The position numbers and the translations under genes were made by a program. Under the pieces are notes generated by a model. That model ran no database searches. It was not told the origin of the DNA and saw only the letters and a program-made list of their open reading frames with translations. Below, one piece after another: positions 21,088-33,142 of a DNA stretch of 64,000 nt (position 1 is the first letter of the stretch; the number at the start of each line of letters is the position of its first letter). The stretch lies in NCBI RefSeq assembly GCF_000400465.1, contig NW_008806286.1:188762-252761 (forward strand). The letters run 5' to 3'. This DNA comes from Wallemia ichthyophaga EXF-994. Taxonomy: Eukaryota; Basidiomycota; Wallemiomycetes; Wallemiales; Wallemiaceae.

Positions 21088-24000
21088 TCAACATATGTAA
21101 AAAAAATTATCATTTAAAGTTTTCATCTTTTCCATTGACAAAATGGCGTAGAGATCTTCGCGATCATATTTGAATCGTGGTAGGGGGTCAACATATATGT
21201 CCCTCTTAGTTTGTTGTCCTCGCTGTCCAGCAGGCGGCGACTTCATGTAGTCCATTGACTCGTCTTGTGAATTGTCATAAACATCATCCATTATATCTAT
21301 TGTCTGTTGATGTAATTGAGATGCTGTTATCGGTTGAGAATCAAAATCAGGGTCTGCATGTTCCTGAGTTGTTGCATTTGGCAGTAGACTATTATTGCCA
21401 TTACTTGTATCAAACTGAGAGCGATCTTGAGACAAGTCTTGTGAATGACCCTGTGAATGCTGTTGAGACTGCTCATATAAATTCTTCTGTGATTGTTGCG
21501 ACATTGCTAAAGAGGTATCTCGTTCCTGTGATTGCTGAGACATATCTTCAAACGCCTCTCGTGACTCTGGTACAAGAGTCTCATCTGCTACCACTTGTGT
21601 ACCTTTAAAGAATGTTCCATCTTCTCCCACTTTGTCATTACTGTTATTGATAATTGGGAATTGACTTTGTGAGAGGTTAAAACTGACCTGAGATTCAACT
21701 ACTTGAGATTGAGGTTGAGATTGCGATCGAGATTGTGAGTGCGGCTTCTGAGACTGTGACATCTGCAAATGCTCACGTCGTTGCGATTCAGTCATGGACT
21801 CAGGCATATAGTCATATACAGCCTGCATCGGAAAGCTCGATTCAATGCTACCTAAGGATGGTATGGGTGAGGATGTAAACTCATTTTCGTTACTCTCAAG
21901 TTTCCGTCGAACTTTACGTGGTGAAGATGCGACTTTGTTTGTCAATAAGCTCGATGGTTCACTCGTATTAATTACTTTCACCAGCGGTGTATTTAACACT
22001 ACTTCACCAGATGAGCTAAAGTACTGTGTCTTTGAGGATGGGGTGGAAACGATTTCAGCACTATTAGTACTATCGTTCATATCTTCTGCCTCTTCGCGCT
22101 CTATATCTGCTGGAAAATCTAGCGGCCGCTTTCCTTTGTCTAGTCTTTCAATCTTCTTGAACCCTTTACGCTTCCTTTGTATCCCAATCCCTCTGCCTGG
22201 TTTACGTATTTGCATCTCACAGTCTTCTTCTTCAAATGCTGGACTGCTGAATGGTAGCAATTGATTTAAATACTTTAATCTTGTCTGTCTCTCTGGCGAT
22301 TGAGGTTGTTGTGAGGGTTTTTTCGGCTTTTCCTGCAATGATTCCTGTATTTCCATCGGCAGTGAAAGAGCTGCCGCCTCAGCTTTATGATTTTGATGCT
22401 GCAACTCTAGCAAAGACCGTGTATTTGGAGATGAACTTGATGGTCGAGGTATCGGTAGGTTATTAATAGATGACGTCGAGTAATCCCCGGGTTGCTTCGA
22501 CGATGTAGCTCTGACGTCTTTATTCACAATTTCTAAACCTTCATTGCTATCATTCGTTGCAGTATCAGCACTATAATTGGATCTTCGCAGCTGTTCAAGG
22601 ACTATATCGGTCCCCGTAGAAGATCTATTCGAGGTTTTGGCTAATCCAGTCTTTAGCAATAATGGCGCTGGCCTTATTATTCTTGATTTGTAACCTTCAT
22701 TGGAGCTACCAGCATCAGCATCCCCTTTACTTATACTATTACTGTTATCTTCTTCAAATTTCCTAGCACTAGTCTCGGTCATTTGTACGTCCATGCTCTT
22801 GTGATTACTATCAATAACAGGCATGATATCATGACTCTGACCACTACTATCTTCGTCATTACGCATTTCTGTATCAGCAGAGTGCCTAGAGCTTCGTTCA
22901 TCAGCCTCGTCTCCTTCTATTAGATTCTGCTGATGCATTTTAATGCTTTGTTGCATGTTATAAGGTACCTGAGATTCATTAGGTAATGGAAAGGAAGAGT
23001 CTATTCCGTCGGTTGAGAGTAATTGATTATTTATACATTGCTGTGAATGCTGTGAATTATTTGAGCGTTGTGAAAGTTGCAAATACTTCTGTACTTGATT
23101 GGATTGTGATGGAGGATGTCGCGTAGTTGACAGCTTGGCCTGCGACGGCACATTGGGCAGATCTTGCATGTTCTGCAAATCATGGTTTAATCTCTCGATA
23201 GACTCTTCGTTCTTCATTTTCTTTTCTTTAGAGTTAACATCATTAGGCGTTTTCTCTTTTTCGAGCGATCTATCAATCGATTGGGGCATTTGCTGGGAGC
23301 TGAAATAGCCCTCATAGCCAATTTGGTTGAATGGTAGTTCTTTACTTGAATTTCCTGAAAAGTTGGGGTTGTATACTGTATCATGTTATCAATTGTGTCT
23401 TTCAATTGAAGAACACACACCTCCGGTCTTGGATAAAAGCAACTCTTCGTCTTCTGACATCCAGCATATTTCTTCGTCAAGTGTCATCCACTGCGAAATC
23501 ATAAGACTGAAACATGGTAAGAGATGTAACTCACGACCGGCCATTGAGAGTGTCTAAACAGATGCACATTAGGGTGACGAGTTAAACCAGGATTACTTCC
23601 ATGGAGTTTTGGTGCAGCTAGATTGGTATCGGGATTTAATCTCGAGATATTCGTGTCATTTGTGTATGGCGACATGCTTTTGTTTACCGCTTGCCTTTGT
23701 TCGTCATTCTCATCAAGTGTTGCATGTCTTGACAGTGGCTTTGATTTTGTTAAATTGGAGAGCAAATGGTATTACATACTCACGGCAATTTTTGATGACT
23801 TTCTGCCGAGAATACTCGACTTTCTTGAGAGTGCACCAGCAGATACACTCGAGCTGCCACTGCGACTAACGAGATAATTAGACACATAAAAGGGGATCAG
23901 TATTACCACACACAGTTGATTTAAAGTGAAGTCGCTGATGAGTTGCTCGCCCATGATATCTGTAGGATCGCCGAAGACAGGTTCACCGAGGCAACCTTTG

Positions 24001-24513
24001 ATGACAAAGTCATCAACGACAAAGTAAAGAGAAGGCTTGTGTCTAATGCGATTCGTTCCATCGCTTATTTGGTTGAGGGAGTCGATCTTACCGATCTGAG
24101 CTTTCCATTGTAATAGAAAGACAATGGATCCACCCAGTTGGGTGAATCTCAAGTCATCGTTAGCACCTTCAAAAGCGATTAAAGCATTTCGAGTGAAGTA
24201 ACACGGTATCCTAATATCTTTATCGCTGGCGATAGCCCACCAACTTTCACTGGAATTGGTGCCTTCTTCGATGGGAGTTTGGGTGCATAGAAATTTACGG
24301 AACTAGAAGATTAAATTAGATTATGTCTTTTCGCCATCTAAAACCACTCACTTCGATCAGCTGGACTTTCTTGGGTTTGCAGTTAGTGTATTCATTTATC
24401 GCGATATTCTCTTGGACATTTTTATTGTAATATTCCAGGAACCATGCTTTTATCCATGGATTCAAACTCTCCATTGGCTGCTCTCTATCGCGATGATGAC
24501 CGTTTAGCTTCAA
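21088..24513 (-). CDS. Candidate shelterin protein TPP1/Tpz1 with SQ cluster
   Basis: Six exons (24513-24352, 24302-23914, 23865-23784, 23738-23535, 23490-23421, 23354-21088) keep frame and give 1,057 residues. Residues about 15-180 resemble the OB fold of TPP1/ACD: start ESLNPWIKAWF, then a strand pair with CYFTRNALIAFE, and YFVVDDFVIKGCLGEPV. TPP1 tethers POT1 and telomerase at telomeres. The rest is disordered and unusually rich in SQ dipeptides, possible Tel1/ATM sites, for example near 21700-21760 and 21420-21560. The C-terminus (DPLPRFKYDREDLYAIL) looks structured. Identity rests on pattern reading only. The exon structure itself is well supported by frame. Confidence 0.6.
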
Positions 24514-24844
24514 TACACGTTTAATACTGCTTTTAATTTTTATATTTTCCGAGTTTCATTGGTGCTTACGTTCTCTAAACACCCACTTTCTGTTTAACCG
24601 CGTTTTACTTCCCTTCGATAAGCACAAGACGGGCACGTGATAGCAACGAGGCATAATATGACTTTGAGGAACAAGCATGTACTAGGTTAGAATTAAAGGT
24701 CTATAATTAACATTTTAAACTATACAAACACTGTGATAAGCAATAAAGACAATTACAACTGATTAGACTATCGATAAAAAGCTTTCGAGATGGATTTTGT
24801 GGGACTTTAGCGTGATTGAGATGGGCATATGGCTGACGGTGGTT

Positions 24845-26589
24845 TCATGCCTGTTCATTCCCGACTTCATGCTTGACTTCATGTCCCCCAGACTGAGAAT
24901 CGTTGTTTACTTTTTCGGTTGTTGGGTTTGAATGAACCCCAAAGTTTTGAATTGAATGTTCACCTTGAAGCAACGCTGGAACATCAGCAGTGAGAACGTC
25001 ATAAAGATCAGACTCTGGTTCTCCCAGTTCAGCCAAATCCATACCCATTATTTCGTCATCATCGTCTGCTCTGAACTGACATCCTGGAATGAGGTTGATG
25101 AGGAATAGAAGGATGTAAGTCATAACGAATGAGTACGCAATAACAGTAACTGTGTCAGCGAGCTGGTAGCCTAACTGAACAAAGTGACCATCGAGCCTTC
25201 GCAATGTTAGCAGAAATTCATTAGAAAAGTCAAACTCACCATCCACCGTCAATGGGGTCTGATCCATCGAAACTTGCAACACTCGATTGAGCAAAGATTG
25301 CGGTGAGGATGTTGCCGCATATACCAGCAACAGCTAGTCAAAATTAAGTAAATTCTTTTCAAATTATTCCATATATACTCACCGTGAGCACTGAAAATAT
25401 CCAATGCGTCGTCAATGCGCACGAGGTCTTTCAGCTTAGTTCCGAAGTTGCTTGCTAATGCGCCAATGAAACCAAAGAGGAATGATGCAGGAGTTCCAAC
25501 ATAGCCCGAGGCAGGTGTAATGCAAACCAAACCAGAAATAGCACCAGAGCAGAAACCAACGACTGAAATTTTTCTTTCAAGCCTGTAGTCGAGTAAAACC
25601 CAAGTGAGACCACCCATTGATGCAGCTGTGTTTGTGACAATACATGCTTGAGCTGCACGGAGGTTTGCGCCAAATGCAGATCCACCGTTGAAGCCAAACC
25701 ATCCAATCCAAAGAAAAACAGTACCTAGAAAGACAAGGACAGGGGAGTGTGGTCTGAATGCGATTTGATTTGTGCCATATCCTCTTCTCTTGCCAACAAA
25801 AAGTGAAATTGCGAGGGCAGCAACACCAGCGTTGATGTGAACAGGAGAACCACCGGCGAAATCCAGTGATCCCAAAACAGCCATCCAACCATCTGAATTC
25901 CAGGTCCAGTGAGCTATTGGATTGTATACAATGATCGTCCAACACAAGATGAAGAGCATTGAAGGAAGTAATCTGCCTCTTTCTGCGAGCGCTCCAAGAG
26001 CAATAACAATAGTGATACACGCAAAAGTACCTTGGTACCAAGCGTGAACGAGCATAGGTAAGTTTGATTGATCCTGATCTAAAATATCTTTGAAACCACC
26101 AAAAGACTGTAGGTCACCAATGTAACCGCCGTGAGAGTTTCCAAAAGTTAAGCTGTAGCCCATGCAGACCCATTCCAAGGAGACAACTGCGATACCGATC
26201 AAAGACATAAAAAGGAGGTGCATTGCGTTTTTTCTGCGGGTAAGACCGGCATAGAAGAGGCCAAGACCAGGTATCATTAGCCAGACCTAGCAGAGGTTTA
26301 GTGAGAGAGCCTGGAAGCAGGAAGATTACTGACAAGGAATGTGGAAGTGAGCTGCCATGCAATATCGCCCTGACTGTATACCTGTGGATTACCGGAAGAC
26401 ATTGGTAAGTTGGCTAATCAGTTGATAAGAGGGATGGATGTAGATTGAATAGAATACTCACGGTCTGGAAAAGCGACCATGTCCTGAAAGATATCAGCGT
26501 GGTTTACATAAGGAAAATTGAGGACTTACAGAGGTCGTTGGTGAAACTGAACCATCTTGCTGGAGAGCGCCATATAAAATGTTAACCAT
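24845..26589 (-). CDS. Ammonium transporter, Mep/Amt family
   Basis: A plasma-membrane ammonium permease with about eleven helices. At least six exons, including a 22-nt microexon coding for DMVAFPD; the 5' exons join as MVNILYGAL to NLPMSSGNPQVYSQGDIAWQL to VWLMIPGLGLFYAGL. The twin-histidine pore residues appear in GGSPVHINAG and DIFSAHGVAG. The cytosolic C-terminal tail is acidic and polar (FRADDDDEIMGMDLAELGE), as in Mep2-type tails that control activity. Upstream GATAAG clusters fit nitrogen catabolite control. Confidence 0.92.
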
Positions 26590-26638
26590 AATGTTTCTTG
26601 GATGAAGAAGGGGCAAGAGCTCTCAAATATAAAGACTT

Positions 26639-26935
26639 CTTATCTGCATGATTGATTTTTTTTCATTGATAAGATAAGTACCTGAATGGGCCAAGAGGGT
26701 GGGATGATACACCGATAGCTGATATGTGATGAGATAAGGCTGATGTAATGCTTCTAAATGGCTTCTGCATGGCTACTAAATGGCTCAGGCTGGTATCGTA
26801 GTGTGCTGGTTTTGGAAGGTGTTGTAGATAAGGAATTTGAGGCGTGGGTATTTGAGGGTATAATGGCTTAAGCAATAAAATTAGGAGTATACAGATGTAA
26901 ATCCAATAGTAGATAATTGTAATTTAGCTGATAAG
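26639..26935. promoter_or_regulatory. GATA-factor site cluster upstream of the ammonium transporter
   Basis: The 530-bp space between the transporter and the divergent glutaredoxin holds at least five GATAAG hexamers: 26639-26644 (reverse), an overlapping pair at 26668-26678, 26733-26738, 26827-26832 and 26930-26935. Fungal GATA factors of the AreA/Gln3 type activate Mep genes through such sites. Their role here is inferred. Confidence 0.65.
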
Positions 26936-27119
26936 TACAGGATAATTTGATTGGTCAAGGGGATAGATATTGACGATAAATGATACTAAGACCGCCTAAA
27001 CTGCAAAGATGTATATTGAGTAAGGTAGAATAATATTTTAAATTAAAATATTCGAACTATGTCATCATCACGGCTCCAACTCAAATCAACTCTTTTTCCC
27101 TACTAGATCATCCTTAAAA

Positions 27120-27666
27120 ATGTCAGCAATTGCTCAATTAGTTGAAGTAAGTAGATTAAATCTTATTGCTCCCTTTTAATCAAATTTCGCAGAAAACAAT
27201 CGCAGAGAACGTTATCGCTGTATTCTCTAAGGCCTATTGTGTGAGCCTATTTAGTCTTAATTTATGAGACTTATTTACATGTTACAGCCATTCTGTACTC
27301 GCACTAAGAGCTTAATATCAACACTCCCAGTTAAGAAGGAAGATGTGGCTATTTTAGAGTTAGTTTATTGCTTATGAATCGAGGATATCATAACTGAAGG
27401 TCACAGGTTAGACCAAATGTCCAATGGCTCAGATATACAAGATTACCTTCACAAGAAGACTAATCAGGTTGGTTAATGGTCAGGTTATGTCATCAAACTC
27501 TAACAACCTCAAAAGAGATCTGTTCCAAACGTTTTCGTTAAACAGCAGCGTAAGTTCAGTAGTCGGACCACATATTTTGACTTATATTTCCACTATAGAC
27601 ATCGGTGGTAACGACGACTTCCATGCTGCTCACTCCGCAGGAAAGATTCAAAAGTTATTAGAGTAA
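27120..27666 (+). CDS. Dithiol glutaredoxin
   Basis: A small glutathione-dependent oxidoreductase. Six exons (27120-27146, 27193-27240, 27288-27358, 27407-27467, 27516-27549, 27599-27666) join in frame to give 102 residues. The active site CPFC spans an exon junction (C/PFC). The glutathione-binding SVPNVFV (the usual TVP loop) and HIGGNDD follow, ending in KLLE. No targeting sequence is visible, so the protein is probably cytosolic. Every exon is under 75 nt, which hides the gene from simple ORF searches. Confidence 0.93.
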
Positions 27667-27671
27667 ATCGT

Positions 27672-27953
27672 TCATTGCAAATACACTATTGATGATCTAA
27701 CTATTGGTCCGTTTACTTGTAATCTTTCCTCAATCTGCCCTTGATGCTCATTCTGCGCTCCTTCTCCATCTAAACATCGTGGTGACGAAGAAGATGACGG
27801 CGTAGATGCTGATGTTCTTATAACGCCGTCTAAATAATTTGACTGTGTTTTATCCAAGTATTCAAAGCTGTACTCCCTCGAACGTCTTCTCATTATCGAT
27901 GGAGTCGCTCTCTGCTTCTTCTCGATCTTCTTGCTTAAAAATTCTCTGCCCAT
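27672..27953 (-). CDS. Hypothetical polar protein
   Basis: An ATG-to-stop frame of 93 residues, basic in its first third (RRRSREYSF) and Ser-rich in the middle. No domain is recognised. It converges on glutaredoxin, five bases from its stop, and may simply be an antisense frame in the 3' region. Confidence 0.3.
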   Translation of the reverse strand: MGREFLSKKIEKKQRATPSIMRRRSREYSFEYLDKTQSNYLDGVIRTSASTPSSSSSPRCLDGEGAQNEHQGQIEERLQVNGPIVRSSIVYLQ

Positions 27954-28051
27954 TATAAAAAAACCAACTATAAATACTTCAATTTGTTGATCTTGAGATC
28001 CTTTTAAGTTGTTTCATTTTAATTTACTCACCAAAATGTTGGGCGTAGAAT

Positions 28052-28656
28052 TTGAACCAACTGTTAATTCCAATCATTGGTTGTCTCTTTTTTCTTCAAC
28101 CGCTTTGCCCTTGCCATTCTATTCACTCAGAACAAAATAACAACACATCAGTATTCCAAATTCCATCTCAAAATGCGGTAGACGAATTTCAAGGACTACA
28201 TAGCAATGCTTGCATAATTGTTGATATTTATCAATACTACCCTATTTATGAATCCGTTTCTGATGTCCTTCGTTCGTCAGTGGAACGAATCAATCCGATT
28301 GATCAAGGGTGTACAGCTCTAAAATTTCCCAAACACTTTAAAAACAACTTGAGTTGATTCCTATCATTTGCTTGAGGGGCTAATCAATGAGGGGGTTGAG
28401 TAGCAGCTTTTCTAAGCGTGTAACGCCATATCAAGATTGTATCAATGCTCTAAAGTCTATTACGAAATACCTGGTTCCTGCAATACGTATTTCTGCTGAG
28501 ATTGCAAGATACCACAAAACTCCCAAAACATTTAGTGGAAATCAGGGCTCTTGGGTTATATCGAGTTCTGAAAACTATGTGGAAGTGATGATCCGGCACT
28601 ACTCTTGGGCACGCAATAAAGGAGATACGGCAGATTTCACCTGTATTGACAGCTAG
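28052..28656 (+). pseudogene. Possible small secreted-protein gene, cut by the palindrome edge
   Basis: Two frames (about 28052-28347 and 28387-28656) can be joined through a 39-nt GT..AG intron into about 190 residues. The first begins with a hydrophobic signal-like run (LLIPIIGCLFFLQPLC) but has no ATG in frame; the nearest ATG at 28036 is in another frame. Cysteines are spaced as in small secreted proteins. The last 132 bases lie inside the left arm of the inverted repeat, so the right arm (36478-36609) carries only the 3' end. I do not recognise a family. The gene may be decayed. Confidence 0.35.
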
Positions 28657-31600
28657 AATAATTTGAAATTCACACGTTTCAAGCATTTTTAAATTAAAGC
28701 TTCTAAGATGTATCTTGCATGTTAAGACACGTTGCGTCCACGGGTGACTTAATTTGGGTTCTTGGATAAGTATCAGTGGAAGCCCTCGCCTATCACCTCT
28801 CAACAATAAATTTTGTAAGATAAACTCGGCTCAGACCAACTCTCCAATTTAGATTTCGAATCTGGTTGATAATAAGAAAAAAATATCGTAAGTAAAACAC
28901 TGAGGGCAGAGATGAAGTTCGAAATCTGAGTAAAACCTTAGAGGCTGTAATTTTTTTACGTCTTAAATAACGGTTAGTAATGCCGGATAAAAACTAAAAA
29001 CCCTGTCCTGTAATTATTTCCAAATAATTCAAGAATCATGAGATGCTTTACAGTTTTTTCTCATAATGATCGCCTTCGAAACATTTAGAAGATCAACCAC
29101 ATCAGAGCGATATCGCTCTTTCCTTTTGTCTGGTACCTATTTTGACCCTATGAAGTATGAATCATTATGTATGCATTTAGTTTCTGAATTTCCAGGAGGT
29201 TTTGGCACGACGAGTTCAGAACCAAAAGAGTGCATATAACTTGAATGATCGAAATCGATAATTATGGCAAATACTCACTGGCAAAGTTAGGATAAACCAG
29301 TCTACTTATTGCTAAGAGAGTAAATCGACTACACCTAACCCGCTAAACAAGTAAAAGGAGTTATCTTTGTAGATATATCAAAATCCCCGAAAAGGATAGG
29401 ATAGGGTATGCTCAAAAGTGACCGGATTGGAGTGCCAATTGGGCCACTTGAATTCAATTGTGTCAAGATGGCAGACAATGAACATAAAGACTGACCTTGG
29501 CCATTAAGTGTAGGGTGTCATTCGGTTGTTCAGATGAGTGGAGGTGGAACTGAAGTGAGAAAGACATAGCGTTCGTGGTATGAGAAAGCCCATAATTTTG
29601 CTATATTAATTTTTTCAATTATGCTTTCCCGTCCTCATCTCTATTATTACAACATCCTTAATGTTGTTTTGTTCCACTTGTACATTTCGTCTGAACTATG
29701 AAAGTTGGAATGCACCTACTGTTGCAAATGTGTGAATTAATTTAGCATGTTGATTACTTTCTAAACTATACAGTTCGTCATAAAGTTTTAAGTATAAAGT
29801 TGAAATGAAATTAACCTTTTGAAAATCATCGTCTAGAAGTTGAACTGAGGCTCCTGAAAACAGTCAGCTCTAGTGAAATGATTAGGAACAGTATTCCTAA
29901 ACTCGAAACCTTTTATCGTCACTTTATGAAGACGTCACGCGATGTTTCCGCCAAGTATCCGCCAAGTATCCGCCCACTGATCTAAAAAGGTACGAACGAA
30001 GTATTTGTCTACGTATCGTATCTGTGGTTCCTTATAACTCATAAAAGCTCAGTCTTATCATATGCTGATGCTTAAACCACATACCCTTCAAGTAAAGTCT
30101 GACGCGGATGAATTGAGGCTAGCTGTGGCTAATATGATGATGAAATAGTATTTACAACTTAAGGCAAGCAGGATCAGAGATACGAATTCAGATTCGAAGA
30201 GAAATAATATTTATAACAAGCTCTGCTTGACTCTGGGAACACGAGTTGCAACGAAGGCCTTCGAGGGTAACATTTTGATGTTTTCGTGTCGATCTAAGCG
30301 CATGTTTACAAGATTATGAGAGGCCAGCAAGCCGCAATAGCCCCCAAACATTAATCGGAAAGGCTGAAATGAAAAGTGGACAAAAAATGAAACTTTTTTG
30401 GAGCCCAGAAGTCTAATAATTTAAAGCACATCATTAACTGTTCATCGCAGTTTACCCACGAGGACTCATAATGCCAAAATGCGTGCACTAGGTTAAGGTA
30501 AAGTTACCCGATTATTCATCTGTTCGCCTTTTATCATTATCGCGATAACTATGCGAAAATTAGAGTCGCAATCGACATCGTCTTCTATTCTGCCAAAACG
30601 CGTACACTAGGTAACTTTAACCTTAGGAGCAATTGAAGGTATATCCGAACAGACACTTATTTGGCTGTATCGTATCGTCTTCTTAGATCCAAGAATCACT
30701 CTTCACTTAACAGAATCGTACTTCAACATGCTTGACCCGAGCTCTAGAAAATGTTGAGGAAAGATGCATTGATTCTCATGCTGAGTAATGTAGGCTTTTG
30801 TTAAGCTTAGTTTAATAGGTATACGGCTTTGTTGTCAACTTTTCCGCTTCGCTGATACTTACTCATCATCGTAAGGGGGTAATGGTACCAACTTTAGAAA
30901 ACGGCCATGATCACATGTCATTAATGTATATGATTGACAGGCTAGATTTCTTATCTAAACTTAGCAAGTCACTCGTACATGTCGCAGCTAAGCTAATACG
31001 AAAAAGTGGTTTAAGACACATTAGGCTTTAACGCATGTGTTAGAGCAATTTCATCGTAGCTAAAACATCATTGTCAATATGACATCGCAATTATTTGAGT
31101 TAGATCACGAAATAACTTTATCTTTCCAGCAGAAAAAGCTCACATATTGCGAGTAGCGGGATGAACATAAGATAAAAGTAGAAGCACAACTATCAAACAT
31201 TAAATATCACTTGACCACACCAGCAATTATGGGTAATACCTCTCTTAGATTTGAAACCTTGCCGAATGGGGCGTCATTCAATCATTTCTCCCAGGACAAT
31301 CTTTATCGCTTACTTGACCTCATCGAATTTAGCAAATGGTCAGGGTAGTCAAGAGTAATTTCGAGAATTACTCATAAAAACCTATTGGGTTGGAAAGTAG
31401 TGAACATCAAAATTGTTGAACGAGTAGCTTTATAGTGTGGCCCATCTATAATTACGATCTCATTACTTGCAGTAGATCTCAAGTGCGTCACGCTATCAAC
31501 GTTAGAGAATGTCACACTTACATAACTGAAGCGCTCTATATCATTTTGTAAGTGGCTTAGCGCGCTAGATGCTAACCTCGTCAATATTATTGATGAAGTT

Positions 31601-31991
31601 GGCATATGTGACATCGTTCTACTGACAATTATGCATTTGGCTCAATGCTAAGAAAACAAAGTGCTTATCTATACTCAAGAGAGAGTATACAATTTACTGA
31701 GATTTCCGTTGCAGGCAATCGTTTGTTAAGATATTCATTTTAAATGGAAACTGTTACGAATTGATCTAAATTTGACGCTAAGAGTTAAACTGCACTAAAT
31801 ATTAGGGCAAGAGAGAATGAAATAGAGCTAACATCCTTGACCTGTGCTTGTCACACTAGTGAGACAAAGTCCGAGATAAACTTCTTACTCAAATGAGCTA
31901 CTTCACTTAACTGTTGGCGACCCAAATCATACTTGTATTACATTGATGAAACTCCAAATCTATCAAAACATAACTGATAGAGCCCTACAAG
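28525..31991. repeat. Left arm of 3.47-kb inverted repeat
   Basis: This arm pairs with 33143-36609 as a reverse complement: positions p and 65134-p match. Both ends keep the same coordinate sum, so there is no net insertion or deletion. Sampled segments are identical except three mismatches in the innermost 25 bp (left 31969, 31977, 31979). The arm has no convincing gene: one 80-codon ATG frame (31372-31614, minus) recurs in the other arm (33520-33762). It also holds a 16-bp palindrome at 29104-29119, an 11-bp tandem at 29948-29974 and an imperfect 22-bp direct repeat (30472-30493 and 30591-30612). Confidence 0.96.
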
Positions 31992-33142
31992 GCTAACAAT
32001 TTATCAGTATGTTAAATAATAATTATTTCCAAGCGGAAGACACGAGGTACTGCATAATCCGTGATTGGCGAAACAAACTGCTTCGAACATTTCTTTTTCG
32101 CTATAAAAAAGTCATCATGACACGCTCAGAAAAAGTATTTAAAGGCTCTTCAAGAAATAAGAACTATTGTTTAGTTCCAACTTCAAAAGTCAAAACTGGG
32201 TTTTTTTCTACTTACATATCTATAAAAGCCGTCAAATAAGTAATTCTTCTTGGGCGCTTTACCTACCTTGTCGAAAAAAAAAATACTCATTCGCCTGTTT
32301 GATTTGTTGGGATGTATTTCATTTGAATTGCCTTTATCGGTCTATTAAAAACTGTTTGATCGAGTGAGGTGAGAAACCCGTTGTGTAACCAATGTGAGAA
32401 AAACACAAAATTTATGTCGGTCGGAGATAAAAACGATGAAAGTACTATATGCTACAGTTATGACACAAGCATGAATGGCGATTTGACTTCATAATTCAAC
32501 CTAAACTTCCTTAGATGATTGACAAAAACGTCGTGATAACCTCCTTCAAGACTATTACCCCCTACTACAAGTCCTGATATACCTTTAGATTATTATTTTT
32601 ATCGTTTATAATATCCTACTTTATTTAGATCTCACAAACTATGAAAACGTAATGATTTTTTCAAAGTAAATTTCATTCTTTGAGAAGAACAATTTTCTCG
32701 AAAGCGTTAGAAGTGTAATTATGAAATGAAGTTAGTGTTTTTCTTTTTTTTCGCCATGGTTAGCTTTGGTCGTAAAATATGTCTCCCAGATGTGAAATTC
32801 ATTGTCGATAACATGATTTCTTAATAATTCATACAACTTTAAAGGAGGTTGATTTGGGCACTCTAGATTTTTTTACCTTTAAAGTCCTAAAGTTTGAACG
32901 TTTACTTCGGTACTCAACTGAATGCTTCTTTTTTTTTTCTTGCTCTTCTCTCGTTTTAATTTAGATAGGTCTTTCAGAGGTTAAACATTTCGATTGATAA
33001 AATCCTAGACTTAATTTTTTTTAGTTCACGTTTATCATTATGATTTGTAATAGTTGGTTTATAGTGAAATAATAGTAATTACTTGACTTCAAAATTCAAA
33101 GATTCATCATTGTACAATCCAGAAAAATTCAAAGTTGTAAAA
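31992..33142. other. Unique AT-rich core between the repeat arms, candidate centromere core
   Basis: The 1,151 bp between the arms is unique within the window, visibly AT-rich with T and A runs (for example near 32276-32284 and 32931-32939), and holds no ATG frame that looks like a protein. A unique AT-rich core flanked by long inverted repeats is how fission yeast and Candida tropicalis centromeres are built. The function is inferred from this layout alone. Confidence 0.55.

Noticed and set aside
21255-22466. Plus-strand frames of 71-139 codons inside the TPP1-like gene
   Set aside because: They are antisense shadows of the Ser/Gln-rich exon.
29104-29119. Perfect 16-bp palindrome as a specific regulatory site
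   Set aside because: A single short palindrome in 8 kb of non-coding DNA is not significant alone. It is listed only as part of the arm.
32009-32367. Two reading frames of 66-76 codons in the palindrome core
   Set aside because: Composition follows AT-rich background, no motif, and they overlap each other in different frames.
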